A DNA stretch of 64,000 nt from an uncultured Propionibacteriaceae bacterium (GTDB lineage: Bacteria; Actinomycetota; Actinomycetes; Propionibacteriales; Propionibacteriaceae), in NCBI GenBank assembly GCA_945911015.1, contig CAMDZW010000001.1, forward strand, positions 124,001-188,000, written 5' to 3'. The position numbers were made by a program, and so were the translations under genes. Under the pieces are notes generated by a model. It was not told where the DNA came from, made no database searches, and was given only the letters and a program-made list of their open reading frames with translations. Shown here piece by piece: positions 43,314 to 52,238 of this stretch (within the stretch, counting starts at the first letter, position 1; every line of letters starts with the position of its first letter).

Positions 43314-45239
43314 CTATGCCGTGATCGTCTCTGGTTCGGGGTCGGTGACCTCGCCGGCCAGCACGGCGTAGGCGCCGGCGCGGGTCCGCAGTTCGGCATC
43401 GGAACCGAGCTCCACGATCCGACCATCGTCAAGGACTGCGATCTGATCAGCCTTGGCAATGGTGCTCAACCGGTGGGCAATGGTGATCGTGGTCCGGCCC
43501 CGGCTGAGCGCATCCAGGGCGGCCTGCAGTTTGCGCTCGGTGGTGTTGTCGAGGGCACTGGTGGCCTCGTCAAGGACCAGGATTTTCGGATCGCGGAGCA
43601 CCACCCGGGCAATCGCCAACCGCTGCTGCTCACCGCCGGAGAACCGGTGGCCGCGCGCACCGACCACCGTGTTGACCCCGTCCGGGAGCCCGGCAACATG
43701 GTCGGCGATCTGGGCGATCTCGAGTGCATGCATCAGATCGGCCTCGCTCGCCTCGGGCTTGGCGAACCGGAGGTTGTCGGCGATCGTGCCATGCATCAGG
43801 AAGGTCTCCTGGGTGACCACTCCGACCAACCGTGCCACATCGGCTGCTGCCATCGCGCGCAGGTCGATCCCGTCGATGGTGACGGCCCCGGAGTTCGGGT
43901 CACGCAGCCGGGCGACCATCGAGGCCAGCGTCGACTTTCCGGATCCGGTCGCGCCGACCAGCGCGAGGCTGCCGCCGGCCGGCACGGTGAGGGTGATGTC
44001 GGACAGGGCGTCGCCGTCAGCACCGGCATAGCGGTAGGTGACCGAGCTGAATCGGACCTCTCCCCGTACGACATCTGGATCAATCTCGACCGGGTCGGTC
44101 GGCTCGGGGACATCGGTCTCGGTGTCGAGGTAACCGAAGATGCGGGAGAACAGGGCCATCGAGGCAATCCACTGGGCGGCCACATTGAGCAGCCCCATCA
44201 TCGGCCGGAAGATCGCGGCCTGCAGCGTGGCGAAGGCGATCAACGTACCGATCGAGATCGAGCCCCCGGTGATCGGAAGCCCGGCGACCAGATAGATCAG
44301 AGCCGGGATCGCAGCGAAGATGACCGACATCGCAGCCATCCGCCAGCGGCCGGCGAGCTCGGAACGCAGGGCCAGATCAACCAGGGTGGATGAGGTGTCG
44401 GCGAACTTGGCCGCCGTACGGGCCTCGGCCCCCATGGTCTTGGTGAGCAGGGCGCCACTGACCGAGAGGCCCTCGTCGATCTGGCCGGTCAGTTCGGCCA
44501 TCCGACGCTGCTGCTGCAGGGTGAGCTCGCGGCGCAGGATCGCCACCCGGCGGGTCAGCCAGACTGCGGGCGGCAGCACCACCAGCGTGAACAGGCTCAG
44601 CTGCCAACTCAACGCGACCATGGCGATCGCGGTCGCGATGACGGTGGTGACATTGGTGGCGATCGAGGTCGCGGTCGTGGTGACGACGGCCTGCATGCCG
44701 CCGATGTCATTGGTGAGGCGCGAGGTGACCTCGCCCGAACGGGTCGAGGTGAAGAAGCTCATCGACTGCCGCTGCAGGTGGCTGAACACCTTGGTGCGCA
44801 GGGTGTGCATCACCCGTTCGCCGATGGTCGAGGCGATCCAGGTCTGGATCACACCGAAAGCAGCAGTCAGCGCTGCGACCACGACCATGCCCACCACGAG
44901 CATGACCAGCAGATTGAGGTCCTGTTCGGGCAGGGCGACGTCAATGATCTCGCGGATCAGGAAGGGATTGGCCAGACCGGCGATCGAGGTGGCGATGACG
45001 ATGATCGTGACGATGAGCAGTTGAAGTTTGTGGGGGCGGAACAGCGCGACAATCCGGGAGAACTCCACCGGACTCTCGCGGAGCTGAGCGCGGTCGGCCG
45101 GGTCGACCCGAGAGGGCCCCCATCCGCCGCCGCCGCTGCGGCCGCGACCGGGAGCGGCGCCGCCGAGACTGCTGGGGCCGGGACCGCCGGAGCCACCGGG
45201 GCCGCCGCCAGGAACCAGAACATTGAGAGGTGTCGCCAC
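43314..45239 (-). CDS. ABC transporter, fused permease/ATP-binding (exporter type)
   Basis: TMD followed by GSLALVGATGSGKSTLASMVARLRDP...RFSGGEQQRLAIARVVLRDPKILVLDEATSALDNTTE. Confidence 0.95.
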   Translation of the reverse strand: MATPLNVLVPGGGPGGSGGPGPSSLGGAAPGRGRSGGGGWGPSRVDPADRAQLRESPVEFSRIVALFRPHKLQLLIVTIIVIATSIAGLANPFLIREIIDVALPEQDLNLLVMLVVGMVVVAALTAAFGVIQTWIASTIGERVMHTLRTKVFSHLQRQSMSFFTSTRSGEVTSRLTNDIGGMQAVVTTTATSIATNVTTVIATAIAMVALSWQLSLFTLVVLPPAVWLTRRVAILRRELTLQQQRRMAELTGQIDEGLSVSGALLTKTMGAEARTAAKFADTSSTLVDLALRSELAGRWRMAAMSVIFAAIPALIYLVAGLPITGGSISIGTLIAFATLQAAIFRPMMGLLNVAAQWIASMALFSRIFGYLDTETDVPEPTDPVEIDPDVVRGEVRFSSVTYRYAGADGDALSDITLTVPAGGSLALVGATGSGKSTLASMVARLRDPNSGAVTIDGIDLRAMAAADVARLVGVVTQETFLMHGTIADNLRFAKPEASEADLMHALEIAQIADHVAGLPDGVNTVVGARGHRFSGGEQQRLAIARVVLRDPKILVLDEATSALDNTTERKLQAALDALSRGRTTITIAHRLSTIAKADQIAVLDDGRIVELGSDAELRTRAGAYAVLAGEVTDPEPETITA

Positions 45240-45310
45240 AGGCACTCCTTTCGTCGGTGTGATCGCGTACTTCCTCGCACCCTTGACCACATCCTGAGTA
45301 AACCAGTATT

Positions 45311-45323
45311 TGAGGCTACCTCA
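45311..45323. promoter_or_regulatory. Short palindrome TGAGG-CTA-CCTCA upstream of the ABC exporter
   Basis: Perfect 5-bp arms in an AT-rich patch about 70 bp upstream of the GTG start. Confidence 0.35.
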
Positions 45324-45546
45324 TCATATCCAGTTGGGGAAACTCAGGCGCACCGTCGATCCCGATTTTTCGTCGGGGGACCGATCTCGGTGGCACTGCA
45401 GACGGTTGCAGCATGGATCGACGGTACGGTGCCGGGGCGACGAGGACGGAGTCGACCAACCAGGCACAGTCGACCAACCACGCTGATGTCCGATTCTGGC
45501 TACTCCCCGCGAAGTACGTGAATCGACCTCCCGACCCGCCCACGGT

Positions 45547-45591
45547 CAGAACCCAGCGACCCAGAACCCAGCGACCCAGAACCCAGCGCCC
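45547..45591. repeat. 15-bp tandem repeat, 3 copies
   Basis: cagaacccagcgacc x2 followed by cagaacccagcgccc, 4 bp beyond the MarR stop codon. Confidence 0.92.
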
Positions 45592-45594
45592 CGG

Positions 45595-46011
45595 TCAGTC
45601 GACTAGCTTGTGAAGCAAACCGGCCAGCTGGGAGCGTTCCTCGGTTGTCAGCCGTCCGAGGAAGTCATCGGAGTCGGCCGTTCGGAGGGCCTCCCCCCGG
45701 TCGAGCAGCGCCCGTCCGTCGGCGGTGGCGGTGACCGCGATCGCCCGTCGGTCCCCCTCGACCGAACCCCGTTCGACCAGACCCCGCTCGACCAGGGCGT
45801 CGACCACATCGGTCACTGACCGGTTCGCCACCCGCAGCCGCTCAGCGAGCTCGGACAGCCGCAGTGACTCCCCCGCCACGATGACCCGCAGGGCACGGAA
45901 TTGATGGGGTGTCACCTCGAGCGGTTCGAGCAGGGCCATCCACCGCGTCCGCATCTGATGGGTGGTGCGGCGCAGCAGTTCGCCGACATCCTCATGCGTG
46001 CGGTCGTCCAT
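45595..46011 (-). CDS. MarR family transcriptional regulator
   Basis: EVTPHQFRALRVIVAGESLRLSELAERLRVANRSVTDVVDALVERGLVERGSVEGDRRAIAVTATADGRALL. Confidence 0.93.
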   Translation of the reverse strand: MDDRTHEDVGELLRRTTHQMRTRWMALLEPLEVTPHQFRALRVIVAGESLRLSELAERLRVANRSVTDVVDALVERGLVERGSVEGDRRAIAVTATADGRALLDRGEALRTADSDDFLGRLTTEERSQLAGLLHKLVD

Positions 46012-46035
46012 GACCACACAGCGTAGAGGTGATCG

Positions 46036-46093
46036 CATTGATCCACCTATGCAATGGTCAAATCTATGGTTCTTAGTTACCGAAAGCACTAAG
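46036..46093. promoter_or_regulatory. Two inverted repeats in the divergent marR-marR promoter region (MarR operator candidates)
   Basis: CATTG-N11-CAATG (46036-46056) and CTTAG-N12-CTAAG (46072-46093). Confidence 0.45.
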
Positions 46094-46102
46094 GTCGAGG
46101 CC

Positions 46103-46537
46103 GTGGAACACATCAGGAGCACAGCTCAGATTGCGTCTGCACTGCGCCCGGCCGTCCTCCGGCTGGCCCGCCGCCTACGGCAGATGCGGGCCCATGATCT
46201 TGATCTGGGGACCGGACAACTCCAGGCGCTGGGGTCGCTCTACCGGCGCGGGGCGCTTCCGATCGGCGAGCTTGCCCAGCTGGAGAAGGTGAAACCGCCG
46301 TCGATGACCCGGACGGTCGACAACCTCGAAGCTCTTGGGCTCGCCACGCGCAATGCCAGCGATGCCGATCGTCGTCGCAGCATGGTGCTGATCACCGCTG
46401 CCGGCCGCGCCCTCGTCGAACAGGACCGCGACCGGCGTGATGCCTGGCTGGCCCAACGGATCGCAGCACTCAGCCCCGAGGAGCGCGACCTCATCCGCCG
46501 CGCGATACCCATCCTGGAGCAGGTGACCGCCGAGTGA
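46103..46537 (+). CDS. MarR family transcriptional regulator
   Basis: LDLGTGQLQALGSLYRRGALPIGELAQLEKVKPPSMTRTVDNLEALGLATRNASDADRRRSMVLITAAGRAL; GTG start at 46103. Confidence 0.93.
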   Translation: MEHIRSTAQIASALRPAVLRLARRLRQMRAHDLDLGTGQLQALGSLYRRGALPIGELAQLEKVKPPSMTRTVDNLEALGLATRNASDADRRRSMVLITAAGRALVEQDRDRRDAWLAQRIAALSPEERDLIRRAIPILEQVTAE

Positions 46538-47847
46538 AGACAACGATGTTCGCGGCACTGACCGAACGCAACTATCGGTTCTTCTGGTCAGGTTCCCTGC
46601 TGTCGAACGTCGGCACCTGGATGCAACGAGTGGCCCAGGACTGGTTGGTCCTGGAGGTCTCCGACGGTTCCGGACTGGCCGTCGGCATCACCACCGCACT
46701 CCAGTTCGCACCCACCCTCATCCTGCCCGGCCTGACCGGGCTTGCAGCCGACCGCTTCGACAAGCGGACCCTGCTCAAGATCACCCAGCTGTGGATGGCC
46801 GCCTGCGCGATTGCGCTGGGTGTGTTGACCATCCTCGGGCTCACCCAGACGTGGCATGTCTATGGTCTGGCCTTCCTCTTCGGTGTCGGCAGCGCTTTCG
46901 ACATCCCGGCCCGGCAGGCCTTCGTCTCGGAGATCGTTGGCCCCGAGCGACTTCCCAATGCGATCGCGCTGAACTCGGCTGGTTTCAATGTCTCCCGGCT
47001 GATCGGCCCGGCCGTGGCCGGCCTGGTCATCCACGCCTTCGGTTCCGGCTGGGCGATCCTCGGCAACGGATTCAGCTACCTCGCCTTCATCGGTGCCCTG
47101 CTGCTGATGGACAGCACCCGACTGAAACCAACCCGGCGCGTCACCCGCGGCAAGGGACAGATCCGCGAAGCCCTGCACTACATCAAGGGACGCCCCGATG
47201 TGCTGCTGGTCCTCGGGGTGCTGTTCTTCATCGGCACCTTCGGTCTCAACTTCCAGATGACCTCGGCCCTGATGGCCACCGAGATCTACGACCAGGATGC
47301 GCAGGGCTACGGCATCCTCGGCACGATCATGGCCATCGGCTCACTGTCGGGTGCACTGATCGGTGCGCGCCGCAAAACGGCACCCCGGCTCCGGTTCTTC
47401 CTGCTCACGGCGGCCTGTTTCGGCGTCATGCTCATCGTCTCCGGATCGATGCCGACCTACCTGACCTATGCCCTGTCGCTGCCGGTGATGGGCCTGACCT
47501 CGATGCTCACCCTCAACGCAGCCAACACCATCGTGCAGATGACCGTTGACCCCCAGCTCCGGGGGCGGGTGATGGCGGTCTACATCCTGGTCAACCAGGG
47601 CGGCACCCCGCTGGGGGCTCCCCTGCTCGGATGGTTCGCCGAGCTGTGGGGTGCCCGGTCCACGATGCTGGTCGGTGGCGCCATGGTGTTGCTGGGTGAG
47701 CTGGTGATCCTGCTGCTGTTGAGGCGTGTCCTGGACGTCGGGCTGTGGACCGAGATCCGACCCTATGCCTCCCGGATGTTCCACCTGCGCAGGATCCCTG
47801 AGCCGGTGATCGTCGAGTCCTCAGACAACGACGGACGTGATCGGTAG
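46534..47847 (+). CDS. MFS transporter (enterobactin exporter/EntS-like family)
   Basis: [73 protein letters not shown]; 4-bp overlap with the marR gene. Confidence 0.92.
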   Translation: MKTTMFAALTERNYRFFWSGSLLSNVGTWMQRVAQDWLVLEVSDGSGLAVGITTALQFAPTLILPGLTGLAADRFDKRTLLKITQLWMAACAIALGVLTILGLTQTWHVYGLAFLFGVGSAFDIPARQAFVSEIVGPERLPNAIALNSAGFNVSRLIGPAVAGLVIHAFGSGWAILGNGFSYLAFIGALLLMDSTRLKPTRRVTRGKGQIREALHYIKGRPDVLLVLGVLFFIGTFGLNFQMTSALMATEIYDQDAQGYGILGTIMAIGSLSGALIGARRKTAPRLRFFLLTAACFGVMLIVSGSMPTYLTYALSLPVMGLTSMLTLNAANTIVQMTVDPQLRGRVMAVYILVNQGGTPLGAPLLGWFAELWGARSTMLVGGAMVLLGELVILLLLRRVLDVGLWTEIRPYASRMFHLRRIPEPVIVESSDNDGRDR

Positions 47848-48861
47848 CGCCGAGGTCGCCCCGAAGTCGAGCGGTGACGGCTCAAACCCGGCAGCCACCA
47901 CCGCTGAGCCGAGCGCAGCGATCATCGCGCCGTTGTCGGTGCACAGTGCCGGTCGGGGGCTGCGCACCTCAACCCCCCGCTGAGGGGCCCGTTCGGCAAG
48001 CATCGACCTCAGCCTGGAGTTCGCTGCCACGCCACCACCGAGCAGAAGATTCTGCACCCCGTACGCATCGCAGGCGTCGAGTGCCTTGCTCACCAGCACG
48101 TCACAGACCGCCTCCTGGAAGCTGGCCGCCACATCAGCCAGTTCGTACGGGACACCGTCACGTTCGGCGATCTCGACCCATCTGGCCACGGCAGTCTTCA
48201 GACCGGAGAAGGAGAAGTCGTAGCGGTGCTTGGCCAGGTCTCGTTTGCTGGTGAGCCCCCGCGGGAAACGGATCGCTGAACCAGACCCCGTCGCGGCCTT
48301 GTCGATCACCGGGCCACCGGGGTAGCCCAGACCCAGGACGCGGGCAACCTTGTCATAGGCCTCGCCGGCAGCATCGTCGATGGTGGCGCCGAGCTCAACG
48401 ATGTCGTCAACGATGTCGCGCACCAGCAGCAGCGAGGTGTGTCCCCCCGAGACCAGCAGGGCCACACACGGAGTGGGCAGCTCACCGTGATCGACGCGGT
48501 CGACGGCGACATGTCCGACCAGATGGTTCACCCCGTACAGGGGTTTGCGCCACGCCACCGCCGCAGCCTTGGCGGCTGCAACGCCAACGGCGAGAGCACC
48601 CATCAGGCCCGGCCCAGCGGTCACCGCGACCGCATCGAGTGTGCTCGGATCGATGTCGGCGGCGGCCAGGGCCCGCTCCAGGGTGGGCACCATGGCTTCA
48701 AGATGGGCCCGACTGGCGATTTCAGGGACGACACCACCGAAGCGGGCATGGAGTTCCATGGAGCTGGCCACCTCGTTGGCCAACAACTCGGTGCCGCGCA
48801 CGATCCCGACACCGGTCTCGTCGCAGGAGGTTTCGATCCCCAGCACCAACGGTCCGGTCAT
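47821..48861 (-). CDS. tsaD: tRNA N6-adenosine threonylcarbamoyltransferase TsaD
   Basis: [54 protein letters not shown]...[10 protein letters not shown]. Confidence 0.98.
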   Translation of the reverse strand: MTGPLVLGIETSCDETGVGIVRGTELLANEVASSMELHARFGGVVPEIASRAHLEAMVPTLERALAAADIDPSTLDAVAVTAGPGLMGALAVGVAAAKAAAVAWRKPLYGVNHLVGHVAVDRVDHGELPTPCVALLVSGGHTSLLLVRDIVDDIVELGATIDDAAGEAYDKVARVLGLGYPGGPVIDKAATGSGSAIRFPRGLTSKRDLAKHRYDFSFSGLKTAVARWVEIAERDGVPYELADVAASFQEAVCDVLVSKALDACDAYGVQNLLLGGGVAANSRLRSMLAERAPQRGVEVRSPRPALCTDNGAMIAALGSAVVAAGFEPSPLDFGATSALPITSVVV

Positions 48862-49322
48862 GATGTTGCTCCTTCGGTTCGGCCGAGGTCCCAGGCACGC
48901 ATCACCAGCGCATGTCGGCCCTGCCCGTAGTAGTGGTCGCGGGAGGTGAGCTGTTCGAAACCGGCTCGCCCGTAGCAGGCGATCGCCGCATCGTTGTCAT
49001 GGCGGACCTCCAGCATCATCGCGCTCGCCCCTGCTGCCGCAGCATGATCCACAGCGGCGGTGACCAAACGAGTCGCCAGACCTTCGCGGCGCCGCCGCGG
49101 ATCGACCACGATCCTCATCAGATCGCTGTCCGGGACGAGGATCTGCACACTGATCACGCCGATGACCCGGTCCTGGTCGATCCCGACTCGGACCCAGCGA
49201 TCCGTGCCAGCCAGCTCACTGCGCCACGCTTGGGCCGACCATCGTTCTGCTGCAGGGAACCCGGCTTCCTCCAGCACCATCAGCGCCGGCAGATCATCCG
49301 CAGTGGCCGGACGGATCCTCAC
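48858..49322 (-). CDS. rimI: Ribosomal protein S18-alanine N-acetyltransferase
   Basis: GNAT fold; [73 protein letters not shown]; located between tsaB and tsaD. Confidence 0.93.
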   Translation of the reverse strand: MRIRPATADDLPALMVLEEAGFPAAERWSAQAWRSELAGTDRWVRVGIDQDRVIGVISVQILVPDSDLMRIVVDPRRRREGLATRLVTAAVDHAAAAGASAMMLEVRHDNDAAIACYGRAGFEQLTSRDHYYGQGRHALVMRAWDLGRTEGATS

Positions 49323-50017
49323 CGGTGCTCGCCCTGCCCGGTGGCGCCGGACCGGGGGGTGAGTCCCCGCAACAGCCGCGGGCCGGTCGGGAGTGCGGAC
49401 TTGCGCCGGGTCGGGACAGCAGCATCGGGCCGACGCAGATAGAGCGCATCCCTGCCGGCATCGTCCAGGCGGGGGCCGACGACGGCCATCACGGCCGGGT
49501 CGAGCAGATCCGGCCCCTCGGTCACGCGGTCGCCGAGCAGGTCACGGTAGTGGACCACGCCCGGACCGATCGTCGGCAGGTCCGGCAACGTGTCCGGCGC
49601 GCCGACCTGCGGTGCCCCGATGCGGACGCCGCCGACATATCGGGCCCAGTAGAGCTCATGGCGACGGGCGTCGCTGCACACCACGTATTCCTCGGCCGGT
49701 TCGCTCCACTGGGCCGAGATGACGTCGAGGCTGCAGACCTCGTGATGGGCCAGATCGGCCGCCGAGGCGAGGGTCCAGCCGGTCACGATGCCGACCCGCA
49801 GCCCGGTGAACGGTCCTGGCCCCATGCCGACCACGACCAGGTCGATGTCGTCGAGCGTGAGCTCGGCATCGGCCAGGACGGCCTGGATCGACGGAGTGAG
49901 CTGTTCCACATGGGCTCGCGTGTCGGCCACGGTGCGGCATCCGAGCACGTCGTTGCCACGAGCGAGGCCGACCGCGATCTGGTGCGAGGTGTCAACGGCG
50001 AGGACGGTCTGGGTCAT
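49319..50017 (-). CDS. tsaB: tRNA threonylcarbamoyladenosine biosynthesis protein TsaB
   Basis: TVLAVDTSHQIAVGLARGNDVLGCRTVADTRAHVEQLTPSIQAVLADAELTLDDIDLVVVGMGPGPFTGLRVGI. Confidence 0.96.
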   Translation of the reverse strand: MTQTVLAVDTSHQIAVGLARGNDVLGCRTVADTRAHVEQLTPSIQAVLADAELTLDDIDLVVVGMGPGPFTGLRVGIVTGWTLASAADLAHHEVCSLDVISAQWSEPAEEYVVCSDARRHELYWARYVGGVRIGAPQVGAPDTLPDLPTIGPGVVHYRDLLGDRVTEGPDLLDPAVMAVVGPRLDDAGRDALYLRRPDAAVPTRRKSALPTGPRLLRGLTPRSGATGQGEHR

Positions 50018-50018
50018 G

Positions 50019-50981
50019 TCAGGCTCCAGTGGGGTTGACGGTCGACGTCAGGTCGACGCCCGACCAGCGATCGCCGACTCCGCGGACCAGCACGAGCCGG
50101 TCATCGCTGCCGCCTTCACTGCGCAGGATGTCAATGTGCAAACGGTCCTCGGCCATTCCCTCGGCTACGCCGGCACCCCATTCGACCACGGTGACAGCCT
50201 CGGCGAGAGTGGCGTCGAGGTCGAGGTCCTCGAGCTCGTCGAGACCCGACAACCGGTAGGCGTCGACATGGACCAGGCTCGGTCGCCCGGTCGTGGAGTG
50301 ATGCACCCTCGACAGCACGAAGGTCGGCGAGATGACCGGCTCTGCGACACCGAGTCCGGCACCGATGCCCTGGGTGAGCGTGGTCTTGCCGGCGCCGAGG
50401 TCACCATTGGCCACAATGAGGTCACCGGGCTCGAGCAGGGCGGCGAGCCTGGTCCCGAGCGACTGCATCTCCTCGGTGGTGGCGATCCAGGCCGCATGGG
50501 GTAGCTCCTTCGATAGCGGCACGTACCACGGGTGGTCCGGATCGTCGGCACCAGCGCGATAACCGCGGTGTTGCCAGAACTGGACCAGCGACGGAACTTC
50601 TCGCCGGGCCACGAGCTCGACCCGACGATGGCCGAGCTCGGCGGCAAGTTCCTCGGCCGCCGAGATCAGCTCGGTGCCGATGCCATGTCGCCAGAAGTCG
50701 GGATGGACCGACACCCGCCGCCACACCGCAACGCCGGGCCGAGCGGTGCCGATCAGGACGACACCGGCGATCCGGTCGCCGATCTCGGCCACGACGCCGG
50801 CACCGGCGTCCAGTGCCGTACGGACCGAGTCTGCTGTTTCTGCGCCGGCTGTCGATGGGGGGTCCAGTGGTGGTCGGGCGCCGAAGGCGGCATGGATGAT
50901 CTCGGCCAGCTCAGCCGCGTCGTCGGCGGTGGCGACCCGCAGTTGCAGGTCGATCTCGGGGTCGGGGGTCGCGGACGGCAC
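50019..50981 (-). CDS. tsaE: Fusion protein: N-terminal GNAT acetyltransferase + C-terminal TsaE ATPase
   Basis: GNAT VSVHPDFWRHGIGTELISAAEELA; TsaE LLEPGDLIVANGDLGAGKTTLTQGIGAGLGVAEPVISPTFVLSRVH...LVHVDAYRL...VVEWGAG. Confidence 0.95.
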   Translation of the reverse strand: MPSATPDPEIDLQLRVATADDAAELAEIIHAAFGARPPLDPPSTAGAETADSVRTALDAGAGVVAEIGDRIAGVVLIGTARPGVAVWRRVSVHPDFWRHGIGTELISAAEELAAELGHRRVELVARREVPSLVQFWQHRGYRAGADDPDHPWYVPLSKELPHAAWIATTEEMQSLGTRLAALLEPGDLIVANGDLGAGKTTLTQGIGAGLGVAEPVISPTFVLSRVHHSTTGRPSLVHVDAYRLSGLDELEDLDLDATLAEAVTVVEWGAGVAEGMAEDRLHIDILRSEGGSDDRLVLVRGVGDRWSGVDLTSTVNPTGA

Positions 50982-51062
50982 CCCCCAACTCTACGACTGG
51001 TCACCGGCTGTTGGCCGAACCGTCGTGTGGTGGGACCGGTCCGGCCAACCCGGGACGACACC

Positions 51063-52199
51063 GTGGGTGGGGTGCGAGTGGCTGTGGTCAGTGAATCCTT
51101 CCTCCCTCATGTCAACGGCGTCACCCATTCGGTGCAGCGGGTCCTGGAGCATCTGCGCCGGCACGGGCACGAGGCCATGGTGATGGCTCCCGCCTACGGT
51201 CGAGACGATGCCACCGAATGCGAGGGGTTCGAGATCGTACGGCTCCCCTCGGTGGCGATGCCCGGCTATCGGGAGGTCCGGCTCGCTCCGGCCGGCCGGT
51301 TCAGGGTCGAACGGCTGCTGTCCGGGTTCGGACCCGAGGTGATGCATCTGGCCGCCCCGTTCGTCGCCTGCCACCAGGCCGCACAGGTCGGGCACCGACT
51401 CGGGATCCCGATGGTGTCGATCTATCAGACCGATGTGCCCAGCTATGCATCCCGGTACGGCATGGCGTCCGCCGAGGCCATGCTGTGGCGGTGGGTCCGT
51501 CGCCTGCACAATCTGACCGACCTCACGCTGGCTCCGTCAACACATGCGGCTCAGCAGCTGACCGACCACGGCGTTGAACGGGTCCGGCTGTGGGGTCGTG
51601 GTGTCGACACCGTACGGTTCCATCCGGCCAAGGCGTCATCGACCTGGCGGGCCGCAGTCGCACCCGCGGGAGAGAAGATCATCCTCCATGTCGGGCGTCT
51701 CGCCGCAGAGAAGCAGGTGGAGGACCTCGCTGCCCTCCGCAGTCTGCCCCGCACCCGGCTGGTGGTCATCGGAGACGGCCCTCGTCGGGCCATGGTGGAG
51801 GCCGCCCTCCCGGAGGCGATCTTCCTCGGCCAGCTCACCGGCGAAGCGGTGCCGATCGCCATGGCATCGGCCGATCTCTTCGTGCACACAGGAGAGTTGG
51901 AGACCTTCGGACAGACCATCCAAGAGGCCTTGGCGAGCGGGACCCCGGTCATTGCCCCGGCCCGTGGTGGTCCGCTCGATCTGGTCCAGCCCTCTCACAC
52001 CGGCTGGCTCTACCCACCCGGCGACCTTTCGACCATGCGTGCCCAGACCACTGATCTGCTCGGTGACGACCGCAAACGTGAGGCCTTTGGCCGTACTGCC
52101 CGGGCCTGGGTCGAGGGCCGCACCTGGTCGGCTGTCTGCGCCGAACTGGTCGCTCACTACGCACAGGTGATGGCCGGCCGGCCGGTACCTTCATGCTGA
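51063..52199 (+). CDS. Glycosyltransferase family 4/1 (MgtA-type alpha-mannosyltransferase)
   Basis: VRVAVVSESFLPHVNGVTHSVQRVLEHLRRHGHEAMVMAP...SIYQTDVPSYASRYG...LGQLTGEAVPIAMASADLFVHTGELETFGQTIQEALASGTPVIAP. Confidence 0.9.
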   Translation: MGGVRVAVVSESFLPHVNGVTHSVQRVLEHLRRHGHEAMVMAPAYGRDDATECEGFEIVRLPSVAMPGYREVRLAPAGRFRVERLLSGFGPEVMHLAAPFVACHQAAQVGHRLGIPMVSIYQTDVPSYASRYGMASAEAMLWRWVRRLHNLTDLTLAPSTHAAQQLTDHGVERVRLWGRGVDTVRFHPAKASSTWRAAVAPAGEKIILHVGRLAAEKQVEDLAALRSLPRTRLVVIGDGPRRAMVEAALPEAIFLGQLTGEAVPIAMASADLFVHTGELETFGQTIQEALASGTPVIAPARGGPLDLVQPSHTGWLYPPGDLSTMRAQTTDLLGDDRKREAFGRTARAWVEGRTWSAVCAELVAHYAQVMAGRPVPSC

Positions 52200-52238
52200 T
52201 CGCTGCGCGATCCTGCGCTGCGGCCTATCCTGTGCGGC

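Noticed and set aside
42435-44393. 652-aa plus-strand ORF
   Set aside because: It is antisense to the methyltransferase and ABC transporter genes, with a typical mirror-frame composition.
52198-52212. GATCGC-tgc-GCGATC hairpin between the glycosyltransferase and lactate-monooxygenase-like genes
   Set aside because: The 6-bp stem is too short in GC-rich DNA to be called a terminator or operator without comparative support.
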